Shown here in pieces: positions 36,339 to 45,872 of a DNA stretch of 64,000 nt (its first letter is position 1; every line of letters starts with the position of its first letter). Source of the DNA: Paenibacillus sp. FSL K6-3182 (GTDB lineage: Bacteria > Bacillota > Bacilli > Paenibacillales > Paenibacillaceae); contig NZ_CP150265.1 of the NCBI RefSeq assembly GCF_037976325.1, positions 2,599,501 through 2,663,500 on the forward strand. Direction: 5' to 3'. The notes beneath the pieces are model-generated. The model was not told where the DNA came from. It saw only the letters and a program-made list of their open reading frames with translations, and ran no database searches. Made by a program: the position numbers and the translations under genes.

Positions 36339-37970
36339 ATGTACCGTGTAATGCTCGTAGACGATGAAGCCGGTGTTCGCAATAGCATCCGGGCGAAGAT
36401 TGATTGGGAGAGTGCCGGATTCGTCATCGCTTACGAAGCGTCCGATGGAGAGGAAGCACTCCGTATGCTTGCCGAGGCGGTGGTTCGTCCGGATATCATC
36501 ATCTCGGACATTAGAATGCCGAAAATGGACGGGATCACCTTCATCCGAGCTTGCAAGGAGGCCTATCCGGAACTGCGTGTTATCGTCTTGTCCGGCTATT
36601 CGGACTTCGATTATATGAAGTCGGCCATTCAGCTCGGTGTCAAGGATTACCTGCTGAAGCCTGTAGTGCGGGCGGAGCTCTCATCGCTGCTCGGGAAGCT
36701 GGCGGGCGAGTTGAAGGAGGAACGACTGCTGGAAGGTGAGCGCCAGCGGGAGAAGGTTCAGCGTAACCAGCAGCTGCGGCAAATGCAGGAGCATTTCCTC
36801 CTTCAATTGGTGAAAGAGGAAGGCGTAGGCGAGTCTGCGGTGAGAGATCGACTGCACCATTTGCAGCTCGCCAAGCTCGACGGCGAAGCGCTAAGCCTAC
36901 GCTTTGCGACACTAGAGATGCGCTTGCCGCCGGGACGGCTGCGAAGCTGGGAGGGACGCCGCGATCTGCTGCAGCTGGCATTCCGCATGCTCTGCCGGGA
37001 GACGGCCGATAAGCGTGAGGAAGTGTACCCATTCTATGACGTGGGGCACCCGTCGATGATGTTTTTCCTGCTGGTGGACACGGGAAGTAAGGAGTCTGGG
37101 GACGCAGCCGCGGAGCAGTTCGTTCGCGAGCTGAGGCGCAATGCGGCGATGTACCTGCGGCTTGAGAGCGTCGGCGGCATAGGCGAGCCCGTGTCGGGGT
37201 GGCGCGAAGCGAAAAACGGCTATGCCAGCTGTATGCTGGCCTGGAGCCGCGAGACGATCGATGGATCGGCCACCGCATCGACCCAGCAGGGAGTACTGGA
37301 TTGGGCGCAGTCATTCACGGCTGAGACGGAGCGAAGGCTGATTCAGGCGATCGAGACATTGAATCGGCAAGCTTTTTCCGCTCAATTACTCGAGCTGTTC
37401 CCGTCGAATCGAGACATGCCGATGTTCGCCTTCACCTTCCTGGCACTGCGGGTCATTCTAACCTTCGGTTCACTTGCGAAAAAGTTTGAACTGGGCGATA
37501 CCTCGCTTCAACAGGTGCTATGGAATTGCCAAGCTTCGATTGCGACCTATCGGAGTCGGGAAGAGGTAATTGCGCAAATTGAACGGATCGCCGATTTGGT
37601 CATGGATGCGGTGCGAAGCAGCCGAACCTCTAGCGGCCAGCTGCAGGCGGAGGCGGTCCGCAAGTATGTGGATGAGAATTATCCTTACGAGTTGACGTTG
37701 TCTCAGTTGGCCAGTATGTTTCACATGAACGAGACTTACCTGTCGGGCTTGTTCAAGCAGAACGCTGGCGTTACTTTCAGTGACTATTTGACGCGGCTCC
37801 GGATGACGCGCGCCGCCGAGCTGCTGAGCGGGACAGATCTGAAGTTGACGGATATCGCGATGCTGGTTGGCTACTCCAGCTCCAGCTATTTCAGCACCTC
37901 TTTTAAAAAGTATTACGGCTGCAGCCCAAAGGAATACCGGGAGAAGCGGCAGACAACGAATGAGAGCTAA
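36339..37970 (+). CDS. YesN-type response regulator with AraC output domain
   Basis: 543 residues from the ATG at 36339 (MYRVMLVDDEAGVRNSIRAK), preceded by aaggaa; a TTG three codons earlier overlaps the kinase stop. Phosphorylation site D57 is in IIISDIRMPKMDG, and the conserved lysine is in KDYLLKP. The C-terminal AraC domain ends MLVGYSSSSYFSTSFKKYYG then CSPKEYRE. It should activate the GH32 and permease genes 170 bases downstream. Confidence 0.93.
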   Translation: MYRVMLVDDEAGVRNSIRAKIDWESAGFVIAYEASDGEEALRMLAEAVVRPDIIISDIRMPKMDGITFIRACKEAYPELRVIVLSGYSDFDYMKSAIQLGVKDYLLKPVVRAELSSLLGKLAGELKEERLLEGERQREKVQRNQQLRQMQEHFLLQLVKEEGVGESAVRDRLHHLQLAKLDGEALSLRFATLEMRLPPGRLRSWEGRRDLLQLAFRMLCRETADKREEVYPFYDVGHPSMMFFLLVDTGSKESGDAAAEQFVRELRRNAAMYLRLESVGGIGEPVSGWREAKNGYASCMLAWSRETIDGSATASTQQGVLDWAQSFTAETERRLIQAIETLNRQAFSAQLLELFPSNRDMPMFAFTFLALRVILTFGSLAKKFELGDTSLQQVLWNCQASIATYRSREEVIAQIERIADLVMDAVRSSRTSSGQLQAEAVRKYVDENYPYELTLSQLASMFHMNETYLSGLFKQNAGVTFSDYLTRLRMTRAAELLSGTDLKLTDIAMLVGYSSSSYFSTSFKKYYGCSPKEYREKRQTTNES

Positions 37971-38139
37971 CAGCTTTTATAGAAGAAGTCATCCCTTCCC
38001 ACTATTCGCTACTTCCTCCCCCCACCCAGCATTTTAAAAGTTGCTCCCCGAGCATAGTGAAAGTCTTGGCCCTTCCCGCAGCCTTACAATAGAGGCAATC
38101 GAAACAAATATGGAAAGCTGCGGGAAGGAAGAATTCGAC

Positions 38140-39690
38140 ATGACAAACACGAACACGAGGCAAGACAGCCGCCAATCCGAGCATGAGGAGGCGCTTAAGA
38201 TAGCGGAGGAAGCGGTACAGGCCGGAGCCGCTCGGGCGGCGCAAGATCCGTTCCGCCTGCGCTATCACCTGATGGCGCCGTCGGGCTGGATGAACGATCC
38301 GAACGGACTTATTCATTTTAAAGGCGAGTACCATGCCTTCTATCAACATTTCCCATTCGGTGATTATCAAGGCCCGATGTACTGGGGACATGCGGTCAGC
38401 CGGGACTTGGTGTGGTGGGAGCATCGCCCGGTTGCCCTTGCACCGACGGAGCCCTACGAGTTCGGTTCGTCTGAAGGCGGCTGCGGCTGTTGGTCGGGCA
38501 GTGCGGTGGAGCACGAGGGACAATTGGTGCTTTTCTATACCGCACACGTCGATGGGCGTACCCCGGAGGAAGTGCAGACTATGGCGACGAGCGAGGATGG
38601 AATCCGCTTCGTTAAGCATCCGGTGCCCGTCATTCAAGGCAGTCCGGACGGTGAATGCTTCGGCTTTCGCGACCCGAAGGTGTGGAAGCATGAAGAGCGC
38701 TGGTATATGGTCATTGGCTCAGGTAAAAACGGTCGCGGCCGCGCCCTCCTATACGAGTCTCCCAACATTTTGGATTGGTCGTACCGGGGTGTCGCGGCGG
38801 AGAGCGACGGGACGCAGGGAGATATGTGGGAATGCCCGGATTTGTTCCCGCTAGGAGGCAAGTACGTCCTAATCGTTTCACCGATGAACATGGACGGCGT
38901 CAAAAATCTCTACATGATCGGTGAGATGGACTTCGCTGCAGGTCGTTTTATCCCCGAGAGCAGCGGCATCATCGATGACGGACCGGACTTCTATGCCGCG
39001 CAAACGATGTTGGACAGCAACGGACGCCGCATCCTGATCGCTTGGATGGACATGTGGGGATCGCGACTCATTAAGACGGGACGCGCCTGGTATGGGGCTA
39101 TGACGCTTGCCCGAGAGCTTCAGATGACCGAAGATGGGCGTCTGGCCTCGAGGCCAGTAGAGGAACTAGCTTCTCTTCGAGGACAAGAGATTTCGAAATT
39201 AGACAACGGACTCCATCTGCAGCCTGGCGAAGAACGAATCTGGTTGCTGCCGCCGGCCTTTGAATGGCAAGCCGATATTGATTTGTCTGCAACAGAGGCG
39301 CAGGAGCTTCGGATCTTAATTAGTGGAGCATGCGAGGATTTATCCGACGCTGAGTCCGTAAAGACTTCGCGGTCCGTCACAGACCAAATCACTAAGATCC
39401 GCTGGCTGGCTGCGCAGCGCCGCATCGAATTGAACCGCAATGAGGCGGGAATTGGCGATCCCGGCGTGTACGTATCCGACCTTCCGGCTTCTGCCGCCAC
39501 TCGCCTGAGTCTCCGTCTGTTCTCAGACAATTCATCCATAGAGTTGTTTGTCAACGATGGCGATCGAGTGTTGACAAGCCGCATTTATCCTCTGGCTTCA
39601 GGACGCAGACTGGAGATTCAGGCGGTGGGAGGAACCATTGTTTTCGAAGCCATGCGGCTCTGGACTATGGATGGACTGGAGGTTAAGTAA
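38140..39690 (+). CDS. GH32 beta-fructosidase, intracellular
   Basis: 516 residues from the ATG at 38140, preceded by gggaaggaag; an upstream in-frame start adds 33 unlikely residues. No signal peptide. All GH32 catalytic motifs are intact: WMNDPNG at 50-56 (nucleophile D53), RDP at 177-179 (stabiliser D178) and ECPD at 231-234 (acid/base E231). It should release fructose from imported fructo-oligosaccharides or sucrose in the cytoplasm. It overlaps the next gene by TAATG, so both are translated from one message. It might also hydrolyse phosphorylated sugars, but no PTS gene is near. Confidence 0.93.
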   Translation: MTNTNTRQDSRQSEHEEALKIAEEAVQAGAARAAQDPFRLRYHLMAPSGWMNDPNGLIHFKGEYHAFYQHFPFGDYQGPMYWGHAVSRDLVWWEHRPVALAPTEPYEFGSSEGGCGCWSGSAVEHEGQLVLFYTAHVDGRTPEEVQTMATSEDGIRFVKHPVPVIQGSPDGECFGFRDPKVWKHEERWYMVIGSGKNGRGRALLYESPNILDWSYRGVAAESDGTQGDMWECPDLFPLGGKYVLIVSPMNMDGVKNLYMIGEMDFAAGRFIPESSGIIDDGPDFYAAQTMLDSNGRRILIAWMDMWGSRLIKTGRAWYGAMTLARELQMTEDGRLASRPVEELASLRGQEISKLDNGLHLQPGEERIWLLPPAFEWQADIDLSATEAQELRILISGACEDLSDAESVKTSRSVTDQITKIRWLAAQRRIELNRNEAGIGDPGVYVSDLPASAATRLSLRLFSDNSSIELFVNDGDRVLTSRIYPLASGRRLEIQAVGGTIVFEAMRLWTMDGLEVK

Positions 39691-41600
39691 TGAGCGGGAT
39701 TCCGAAAAAGTCTATGTCGGCCCTAGCCACGATCGCTATCGGCACCGTGGTTGTGCTCGCGATAGGAGGAGCGATCTGGATGTCGTTCCACTCCGATTCA
39801 ATTAAAGATTCCGCTGGAAAAACCAACAAGGCGGAGGATATCTACGCGACGCCCGCACCTTTCCGATTCAACCCGATCGCGAATTATTACACGGAACGCT
39901 ATCGCCCGCAGTACCACTTAAGTGTCGAGACCGGCAACATGAGTGATCCAAACGGCATGGTGTATTACGAGGGAGAGTACCATCAGTTTTACCAGAACAG
40001 CGGTCAGTGGGGGCATGCGGTCAGTCAGGATCTCTTGCATTGGGAGCATCTTCCGGTCGCCTTGATTCGCGATGAGCTCGGCGAAATATGGTCGGGCAGC
40101 GCGGTTGTGGACTGGAACGATACGAGCGGTTTTTTCCAAGGTAAATCCGGGCTGGTTGCAATCTTTACGCATTTCCAGAGCGGCGTGCAGTCGCAGAGCA
40201 TCGCGTACAGCAGCGACCGCGGGCGCACCTGGACAAAGTATGAGGGTAATCCGGTCATTCCGAATCCCGGAATCAAGGATTTCCGCGATCCGAAGGTTAT
40301 CTGGCACGAAGCGAGCAAGCGTTGGATCATGGTGGTATCAGTCGACAATCATGTTAGATTCTACTCATCGCCCGATCTCCGAAACTGGACCAAGACAGGT
40401 GAATTCGGCATAAATCAAGGTTCGCATGCCGCCGTATGGGAATGTCCAGATCTGTTCGAGCTTCCGGTAGACGGCAGTGGTAATCACAAGTGGGTGTTGA
40501 CGCTGAGCGTCGGCAACAACGAGGCGACCAAAGGCTCGACAGCGCAATATTTCATCGGAGAGTTCGACGGAAAAACCTTCCATAATGATAATCCCGCCGA
40601 TAAAGTGTTGTGGACGGATTACGGTAAGGACTTCTATGCGGCGGTCTCGTATTCGGACATCCCGGAGAAGGACGGACGGCGTATCTGGCTCGGCTGGATG
40701 TCCAACTGGCGCTACCCGTTTACGATGCCGACCGATCCTTGGAAAGGCAACATGTCCGTTCCCCGCGAGCTTACACTTCGCGATATTCCTGGTGAAGGGA
40801 TCCGTCTCATTCAACAACCAGTCAAGGAACTCGATTCGCTGCGCGGCACCGTACTTAAGCTCGAAGCGCAGCAGCTCGCGACCAACTCGAACGCGTTCGG
40901 GAAGTGGCGCGGAACCTCTTATGAGCTGGATACGACTTTCACCGTTTCGGCTGATGCTGCGTTTGCACTCAAGGTAAGGACTGATGGTACGGGGGCGGAG
41001 GAAACCATCATCCGCTACAATGCCGCAGCAGGAACACTTACAATCGACCGTTCGAAATCTGGCGCTGTTTCGTTCGAGCCGGGCTTCGCGGAGAGCTTTG
41101 CGGCTCCGGTGAAGCCGTCTGCAGACGGAAGGTTACCTCTTCGGATCTATGTAGACGAAGACACGCTCGAAGTGTTTGCTGAAGACGGAGCGAAGGTGCT
41201 ATCCGCCATCGTGTTCCCCGAGCCGTTAAGCAATGGCTTGTCGCTAGAACTTGAGCGGGGTAGCGTCAAGCTAGATGAAGCCTCATTCTACCCGATGCGC
41301 TCGGTGTGGCGTGACGAGAATCCTGATTCCAACGTACCGAGCCGCATCCTCATCGGCAAGGAAAGTGTGGACGTGGCGGTTGGCGCCCATGTAACCGTGA
41401 AGTCGTCCGTGCTGCCGCTGTCCGCCTCCCAACAGCTCGAATGGGCGTCCAGCGACATGTCAGTCGCTAAAGTGACACATGCAGCGGACGGCAACGGTGT
41501 TGACATCTCCGGCATAAGTGCAGGACAAGCCGACTTGATCGCGAAAACGCCTGACGGCAAAGTGACGGCGACGATGAGCGTGTTTGTCTTCGAGCCGTAA
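39690..41600 (+). CDS. Exported GH32 levanase/fructanase with Ig-like domain
   Basis: 636 residues. A hydrophobic segment at about 10-31 acts as signal anchor, and no clear cleavage site is seen, so it is likely cell-surface bound. The GH32 domain keeps D86 in NMSDPNG (83-89), RDP at 199-201 and ECPD at 251-254. Position 83 is N in place of the near-universal W, and 85 is S in place of N. A beta-sandwich follows, then a bacterial Ig-like (BIG2-type) module at about 553-634 (GKESVDVAVGAHVTVKSSVL and VAKVT...GQADLIA). It should attack levan or inulin outside the membrane and feed the binding protein. TAATG overlap with the preceding gene implies coupled translation. Confidence 0.9.
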   Translation: MSGIPKKSMSALATIAIGTVVVLAIGGAIWMSFHSDSIKDSAGKTNKAEDIYATPAPFRFNPIANYYTERYRPQYHLSVETGNMSDPNGMVYYEGEYHQFYQNSGQWGHAVSQDLLHWEHLPVALIRDELGEIWSGSAVVDWNDTSGFFQGKSGLVAIFTHFQSGVQSQSIAYSSDRGRTWTKYEGNPVIPNPGIKDFRDPKVIWHEASKRWIMVVSVDNHVRFYSSPDLRNWTKTGEFGINQGSHAAVWECPDLFELPVDGSGNHKWVLTLSVGNNEATKGSTAQYFIGEFDGKTFHNDNPADKVLWTDYGKDFYAAVSYSDIPEKDGRRIWLGWMSNWRYPFTMPTDPWKGNMSVPRELTLRDIPGEGIRLIQQPVKELDSLRGTVLKLEAQQLATNSNAFGKWRGTSYELDTTFTVSADAAFALKVRTDGTGAEETIIRYNAAAGTLTIDRSKSGAVSFEPGFAESFAAPVKPSADGRLPLRIYVDEDTLEVFAEDGAKVLSAIVFPEPLSNGLSLELERGSVKLDEASFYPMRSVWRDENPDSNVPSRILIGKESVDVAVGAHVTVKSSVLPLSASQQLEWASSDMSVAKVTHAADGNGVDISGISAGQADLIAKTPDGKVTATMSVFVFEP

Positions 41601-41664
41601 AGGGCGATAGCTCTCTGAATCAAGTTTATTCACCAAACCACCAAACTGAAAGGAAGGGAAAACC

Positions 41665-42597
41665 ATGGCACACACCGAGCTGGCTCCATCGATATCCAAG
41701 CGCTGCAAAGGAAATCCCTTCGGCCGGGCACTGCGCCAGGAAGAGAGAACGGCTTGGCTGTTCATCTTGCCTGCGTTGGCAGCGCTTCTGCTCTTTGTCT
41801 TCTACCCGATGGTCCAAGCATTCTTCATCAGCTTCCAGAACTACAACATGGTAGGCGGATCCCGTTCTTTTAACGGCATAGATAATTACCGGACGCTGAT
41901 GAATGACTCTGAGTTTCTGGCAAGTCTTCGGCATTCACTATTCTTCGCGGTCATTGTCATTCCGGTACAGACAGCGATCTCGCTAGGCCTCGCGTTGATG
42001 ATTCAGCGAGCCGGGCGTTTTACAAGCCTGTTTCGCACGGCTTATTTTATCCCAGTCGTGATCTCGACCTCGGTCGCAGCCACGGTGTTCAAGCTCATCT
42101 ACAACAAGGACTTCGGCATCCTGAATCAGCTTCTCAAGTCGATGGGACTGCCGCTGACGAACTTTTTATCCAATCCGGATACCGCGATGTACGGCATAAT
42201 CATTCTCGGCATTTGGAAAGCATCTGGGTTTTTCATGATTATTTTTCTTGCGGGACTGAACAACATCTCTCAAGACTTATATGAGGCGGCTCGGGTTGAC
42301 GGAGCAAGCCGAGCGCAGCAGTTCTTCCGCATTACGCTGCCGATGCTGAACCGGACGATGGCTTTCGTTGTCATCATGACGACGATCGATGCAATCAAGC
42401 TGGGTGGTATCGTCTTCGTCCTCACCAATGGAGGACCGAACGGGTCCACCCAGACAGTCGTGTATTACATCTGGAAAACGGCTTTTCAGCAAATGCAAAT
42501 GGGCTACGGCACAGCGGCAGCTTTTGCTCTGTTCGCTATCGTGCTGATCATCTCGCTTGCGCAAATGACCTACTTCAATAAGAAAGCTGACTACTAG
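41665..42597 (+). CDS. Sugar ABC transporter permease, MalF/UgpA type
   Basis: 310 residues with six membrane helices, the first at about 28-52. The EAA loop is YEAARVDGASRAQQFFRITL. An aaggaag site precedes the ATG. With the permease starting ten bases after its stop, and the binding protein at 33051, it forms the CUT1 importer of the fructan locus. The ATPase must come from elsewhere. Confidence 0.93.
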   Translation: MAHTELAPSISKRCKGNPFGRALRQEERTAWLFILPALAALLLFVFYPMVQAFFISFQNYNMVGGSRSFNGIDNYRTLMNDSEFLASLRHSLFFAVIVIPVQTAISLGLALMIQRAGRFTSLFRTAYFIPVVISTSVAATVFKLIYNKDFGILNQLLKSMGLPLTNFLSNPDTAMYGIIILGIWKASGFFMIIFLAGLNNISQDLYEAARVDGASRAQQFFRITLPMLNRTMAFVVIMTTIDAIKLGGIVFVLTNGGPNGSTQTVVYYIWKTAFQQMQMGYGTAAAFALFAIVLIISLAQMTYFNKKADY

Positions 42598-42607
42598 GGG
42601 GATTATT

Positions 42608-43447
42608 ATGCGGCAAATGGGGTTTGCGCTTAAATACATCATGATGACGCTCATCGCCATCGTCTGCATCATTCCGATCGTATGGATGGTCGCTGGATCT
42701 CTGCGTCCTTATGAGGAACTGTTCCAATATTCATCGAGCTTGAATTGGCATATGTTCGTGCCAGTCAAGTTCACCTGGGAGAACTACAAAAACGTTATTT
42801 TCAGCGATACGAATCCATTCCTACGCTACATTTGGAACACAGTGATCGTCGCTGGATCCGTAACCGTCATCGTGCTCGTCGTAAGCGCCTTGGCCGCCTT
42901 CGCTTTCGCGAAGCTGCGATTCCGTGGCAAGTCGATCGTCTTCGCCTTGTTCATGTCGGCGATGGTTATTCCGGGTGAAGTAACGCTCGTGCCAAACTAC
43001 TTGCTGATGAACAATTTCGGGTGGGTCAACTCGTACGCTAGTCTCATTGTGCCTTCCTCGCTGTCGGTGTTCGGCATCTTCCTGCTGCGGCAGTTTTTCG
43101 CGGACATTCCGAATGAGATTATGGAAGCGGCGAAGATTGACGGTGCTTCGGTTATGCGTGTGTTCATTAGAATCGTCGTTCCGGCGGCCGTTCCGGCGCT
43201 AATAACACTCGGCCTTATGACGTTTCTCGGCAACTGGGACTCGTATCTCTGGCCTCTTATCGTCATCAACGACGAAAAGAAGCAGATGCTTCAAGTCGCG
43301 ATTGCGTCGTTCTCTTCGCTAGCCGGTACCGATTGGTCCAAAATTTTGGCGGCTAGCACGATAGCAACGGCTCCAATTCTGATTCTGTTCTTGTTTCTGC
43401 AGCGCTACTACATTCAGGGCATCACGATGTCGGGGGTCAAAGGGTAA
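42608..43447 (+). CDS. Sugar ABC transporter permease, MalG/UgpE type
   Basis: 279 residues, six membrane helices. The EAA loop is MEAAKIDGASVMRVFIRIVV and the end QRYYIQGITMSGVKG is typical for MalG-like proteins. The stop codon overlaps the fructokinase ATG (TAATG), so import and phosphorylation are coupled at translation. Confidence 0.93.
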   Translation: MRQMGFALKYIMMTLIAIVCIIPIVWMVAGSLRPYEELFQYSSSLNWHMFVPVKFTWENYKNVIFSDTNPFLRYIWNTVIVAGSVTVIVLVVSALAAFAFAKLRFRGKSIVFALFMSAMVIPGEVTLVPNYLLMNNFGWVNSYASLIVPSSLSVFGIFLLRQFFADIPNEIMEAAKIDGASVMRVFIRIVVPAAVPALITLGLMTFLGNWDSYLWPLIVINDEKKQMLQVAIASFSSLAGTDWSKILAASTIATAPILILFLFLQRYYIQGITMSGVKG

Positions 43448-44436
43448 TGGGGCACAAAATTTACGATGCGGTGGCACTTGGCGAGTATTTGATCGATTTC
43501 GTGCCGGAGGGCGTATCGGTATCCGGGGAGCCTTTGTTGGAACGCAACCCCGGCGGCGCTCCGGTTAATGTACTGGCGGCGCTCGCAAAACTGGGCAACA
43601 AGACTGCCTTTATCGGCAAGGTCGGGCAGGATCCGTTCGGCGAGTATTTGCGGGATGTGCTGATCCGGCAAGGAATCGCAGATGAGGGGCTTGTGTTGAG
43701 CCGGGACGCACATACGACGATGGCGTTCGTACATTTGGACGAGCGGGGAGAGCGTTCGTTCCACTTCGCCCGTCAGCCGGGAGCGGACGCGCTGCTTACG
43801 GAGGCCGAAGTGCGGCCGGAACTTACAAGGGGAACGCGTCTGTTCCACTTCGGCTCCATCTCGCTAACATCGGAGCCTTCGCGCCATGCGACGATTCATG
43901 CAGTTGAGGCGGCGCGGCAAGCAGGCGCGATCATCTCCTACGATCCGAACTGGCGTCCATCTCTGTGGGAGACCGAGGAACTCGGGCTTGTATGGATGAA
44001 GAGTGGGCTTGAACAGGCTCACATTGTTAAGGTGTCGGATGAGGAACTGGCGCTGCTGACGGGCCTGCCTGACGCCGGCACACTGGATATTGCTGCCGGA
44101 GCCGAAGAGCTTGTCCTTCGCTACGGGCTGGACGTACTGCTTGTCACGCGAGGAGCAGCAGGGACGTATTATCGGACGGCGCGCTATGCCGGCGAAGTGG
44201 CAGCCAACCGTGTCGTTCCAGTCGATACGACCGGGGCGGGCGACGCTTTCATGGGCGCGTTTCTGCACTGTGTGCTCGGCAGCGAGACGAAGGCGGCGAA
44301 CTGGAGCGAGGAGGAACTGCACAGAACAGTCGCCTTCGCCAACGCCGGCGGGGCGCTCGCTACGACTCGTAAGGGCGCCATTCATTCGCTCGGGACGCTG
44401 GAAGAAATCGAAGAGTTGCTTCTCGGGAGACGTTAA
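43447..44436 (+). CDS. Fructokinase (PfkB/ribokinase family)
   Basis: 329 residues. The family signature 1 (NPGGAPVNVLAALAKLGNKT at about 34-53) and signature 2 (DTTGAGDAFMGAF) are present, with catalytic base D266. The enzyme should phosphorylate fructose released by the GH32 enzymes to fructose-6-phosphate with ATP. PfkB fructokinases start with an ALGEYLIDFVP-type strand as seen here. Last gene of the fructan operon, closed by a strong terminator. Confidence 0.92.
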   Translation: MGHKIYDAVALGEYLIDFVPEGVSVSGEPLLERNPGGAPVNVLAALAKLGNKTAFIGKVGQDPFGEYLRDVLIRQGIADEGLVLSRDAHTTMAFVHLDERGERSFHFARQPGADALLTEAEVRPELTRGTRLFHFGSISLTSEPSRHATIHAVEAARQAGAIISYDPNWRPSLWETEELGLVWMKSGLEQAHIVKVSDEELALLTGLPDAGTLDIAAGAEELVLRYGLDVLLVTRGAAGTYYRTARYAGEVAANRVVPVDTTGAGDAFMGAFLHCVLGSETKAANWSEEELHRTVAFANAGGALATTRKGAIHSLGTLEEIEELLLGRR

Positions 44437-44442
44437 CCCCGA

Positions 44443-44477
44443 AAAGCCAGAGTCAGTTGTCTGACTCTGGCTTTTTT
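44443..44477 (+). terminator. Terminator of the fructan operon
   Basis: A 14-bp perfect stem (aaagccagagtcag and ctgactctggcttt) with a four-base loop and seven T residues. Confidence 0.95.
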
Positions 44478-44618
44478 TGTGCACCGTACCGTCTAAGAGG
44501 CTCCAGTAAATTAATTTGATCAGTTCTGAGAGTCTGATCGGTAATCTAAATGATATTTTGGAAATGCCACTGGATGGTTAACGTTGGATGTTCTCAAATA
44601 TTGAAGGAGGATAAAAGC

Positions 44619-44799
44619 ATAAAACTCGGGTTTATCGGATGCGGCGGCATTTCAGATGTGCATCTTAAAGGGATCGTTGAGTTATGAAAGGAAAACAGGC
44701 AACCTTCGAGCCGTCTATATCGATTACAAGGAGATGCTCGTACTTGGCTGCATCCTCCAGCATCTTCCATCCGAAGGACGGGGAACGTTAGTTGAATAG
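44619..44799 (+). pseudogene. Gfo/Idh/MocA-type oxidoreductase relic
   Basis: A gaaggagg site leads to ATA where the start ATG would be, followed by KLGFIGCGGISDVHLKGIVE, the Rossmann N-terminus of this family. The frame stops after about 20 codons. A second frame gives IDYKEMLVLGCILQHLPSEG up to a TAG at 44797, which could be the other end of the same gene. If so, about 300 codons were deleted. The assignment of the second part is weaker. Confidence 0.6.
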
Positions 44800-44959
44800 C
44801 TTAAGATGAAGCTTTCCGACCTCGTGAGTTCGGGTTTTTTGATTTTTTAGTCATGTTAATGGCCCGTTTTTTATTAAACTAATGGGAAGGTTAGCGCAAA
44901 AAAAGAGATTTACAAGCCGTATACTTAGTGAGTCAGCGAAATGAGATTAAGAGGAAAGA

Positions 44960-45022
44960 ATGAAATATTTAACTAAAGAGTTGTACGAAGAAATGCAGAT
45001 AAGAGGATATATGGAGTATTAA
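44960..45022 (+). pseudogene. N-terminal fragment resembling DUF4085
   Basis: An agaggaaag site precedes an ATG that opens MKYLTKELYEEMQIRGYMEY and stops. The start resembles the N-terminus of DUF4085 proteins (MKyfTKElYe.Mq..gf). The 76-bp repeat begins four bases after the stop, so the gene was probably cut by the event that put the repeat here. Confidence 0.4.
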
Positions 45023-45025
45023 ACA

Positions 45026-45102
45026 AGGTTCGGAGTGACCAAGCTGGGCAAAATTCTATGAATTAATCGCTACTTTTTTTAAGAAATTACATCAACTACC
45101 TT
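45026..45102 (+). repeat. 76-bp direct repeat, copy 2
   Basis: Nearly identical to 11882-11957 with a one-base indel and two or three substitutions. It contains the last codons of a barstar-like gene but not the diagnostic core, which is present only in copy 1. Confidence 0.85.
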
Positions 45103-45872
45103 GATAACACCGTGAGCGCAGAAAAGACTTACAAGCACTGTTCAATATTGACCGATGATATAAATCTATACTGTATGAGAAGTGCGGTTCCCTCTGGCAG
45201 ATCATCATTTTTCTATACAGGGGTTTCTTACAACACTACGATTTATTATTAGGTAACATTAACGCATTTAGCCCTTTCGGCAGTCCCTTTGGGAAAAGGG
45301 ATTTATACGATTCTTTACTCAATTGGCATGCAGATACTGGATGTATCGATCCTGTCGGCCCGGCTCCTTCACGAATCGAAACAGGGTGGTGTTACGTTTG
45401 GCAATGGTCATTCAGTCGAAGTTGTGCTCCATGAGGAACACGAAAAAAATCCTTACCACTGATCCAGGGCATCTATAAGCACACGAGACGTTTCGTGAAG
45501 CATCAGGATCCTTTTCTTTAAACTCGCTTAAGACGCGATTGGGCAGTATGAGCAAGGAGGAGGCGAGTGCTTATATCCGCCACTGGATGAGCATAAGCCG
45601 GACGGAAAGCCGGTAGAACAGATCTATCTGAAGATTCTGCTTGCTGCCGCCGCTCGAAACCTAGAACTGATATAAGAAGGCGATGTCGTCCAGGTGCTTA
45701 CCGATATGGATCGACAGCGAGACGTTACCAATTAACTCAAAATTTCCCCATACTCCCATTGTTGGCGTCTGCCGCTCCTTATTCACATGGCCTATAAGTC
45801 AATGAGAAGTAACATTTGACTCACTGACGGGCAATGAGAGCTAATTAAGTATAATGAGAAGGTGCTGCGGAC
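45103..45872. other. Decayed coding DNA, not identified
   Basis: No long ORF, but protein-like stretches appear in changing plus-strand frames: FGKRDLYDSLLNWHADTGCI with DPVGPAPSRIETGWCYVWQW near 45290-45410, and YPPLDEHKPDGKPVEQIYLK with ILLAAAARNLELI then EGDVVQVLTDMDRQRD near 45570-45730. They look like one or two dead genes. I do not recognise the families. Confidence 0.45.

Noticed and set aside
36640..37314. Long minus-strand ORF inside the fructan response regulator
   Set aside because: It is the GC-driven mirror of a clear receiver/AraC gene, with a low-complexity Arg/Pro/Ala-rich product and no ribosome-binding site.
38002..38691. 229-codon minus-strand ORF over the GH32 start
   Set aside because: It overlaps a complete GH32 gene whose catalytic motifs fix the coding strand.
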